Below are positions 7,388 to 7,528 of a stretch of 7,528 nt of DNA, piece by piece. The notes under the pieces were generated by a model. That model was not told the DNA's origin and ran no database searches. It saw nothing but the letters and a program-made list of their open reading frames with translations. Location of the stretch: positions 1 through 7,528 of the forward strand of contig JAMOPC010000441.1 in the NCBI GenBank assembly GCA_027064845.1, read 5' to 3'. Both the position numbers and the translations under genes were made by a program. The stretch is from Desulfurococcales archaeon (GTDB lineage Archaea; Thermoproteota; Thermoprotei_A; Sulfolobales; Desulfurococcaceae). The stretch's first letter is position 1. Each line of letters starts with the position of its first letter.

Positions 7388-7395
7388 ATCACCTC
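7388..7395 (-). promoter_or_regulatory. Strong ribosome binding site of the beta subunit, overlapping the alpha stop
   Basis: GAGGTGAT on the - strand is a full match to the crenarchaeal 16S 3' end complement and lies six bases before the GTG at 7381. The TGA stop of the alpha gene (7391-7389) is inside it. The ATG at 7386-7384 follows after one base, is out of frame and is too close to be used. Confidence 0.8.
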
Positions 7396-7528
7396 TTTAC
7401 TCGTCTACTTGTTAAGAAATCAATGATCTTAGAAGCTAGGTCTTCAGCTCTAAACGGTCTTCCATCTATTTTACCTATATGAGTGGATGTACTGATTCCT
7501 GTCTCCATCTTAACGAGTAAGCCTAGTT
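7389..7528 (-). CDS. 2-oxoacid:ferredoxin oxidoreductase, alpha subunit (C-terminal end only)
   Basis: The last 45 codons and the TGA are visible; the rest lies beyond the right edge. This short reading frame is recognised by the segment KMETGISTSHIGKIDGRPF, the typical C-terminal end of 2-oxoacid:ferredoxin oxidoreductase alpha subunits, followed by a helix (AEDLASKIIDFL). Its stop codon is seven bases before the beta start, as in the usual alpha-beta gene order. Whether it is a separate alpha subunit or a gamma-alpha fusion, as in Sulfolobus, cannot be seen here. Promoter and any gamma/delta genes would be upstream, outside the window. Confidence 0.9.
   Translation of the reverse strand, partial: LGLLVKMETGISTSTHIGKIDGRPFRAEDLASKIIDFLTSRRVKR

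Overview
The window looks like a chromosomal segment of a hyperthermophilic crenarchaeon, probably of the Desulfurococcales and perhaps Staphylothermus-like. The genus is an inference, not something the sequence proves. The evidence is low GC content, heavy use of ATA (Ile) and AGA/AGG (Arg) codons, and several GTG/TTG starts preceded by GAGGTGAT-type ribosome binding sites. There is also a tRNA gene with a bulge-helix-bulge intron and no encoded CCA, and an archaeal-type 2-oxoacid:ferredoxin oxidoreductase.

Left part (1-4328, + strand): the 3' part of a very large cell-surface protein, whose reading frame is open to base 1, so its true start lies outside the window. It is built from consecutive beta-sandwich-like repeats of about 100-125 residues, has about 18 N-glycosylation sequons, and ends in one transmembrane anchor. 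Twenty bases later comes a MacB/FtsX-type ABC permease. The two are almost certainly co-transcribed. No ATPase gene is visible, so it should lie upstream or elsewhere.

Middle part (4333-6231): a MATE-family efflux pump on the - strand, converging on the permease with only 4 bases between the stop codons. A PadR-family winged-helix regulator is transcribed divergently from it. The short region between pump and regulator holds one AT-rich element that can be read as a TATA box in both directions, plus a 10-bp perfect palindrome. This fits a local drug-responsive or autoregulated efflux switch.

Right part (6268-7528, - strand): a tRNA-Ala(CGC) gene with a 26-nt intron, then the beta subunit of a 2-oxoacid:ferredoxin oxidoreductase and the last 45 codons of its alpha subunit. 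The alpha stop codon lies inside the beta ribosome binding site, so the two are probably translationally coupled.

There is no CRISPR array, insertion sequence or other mobile element, and no gene-free stretch longer than 300 bases. The least understood part is the surface protein/permease pair. The rest is recognisable, with some interesting regulatory details.
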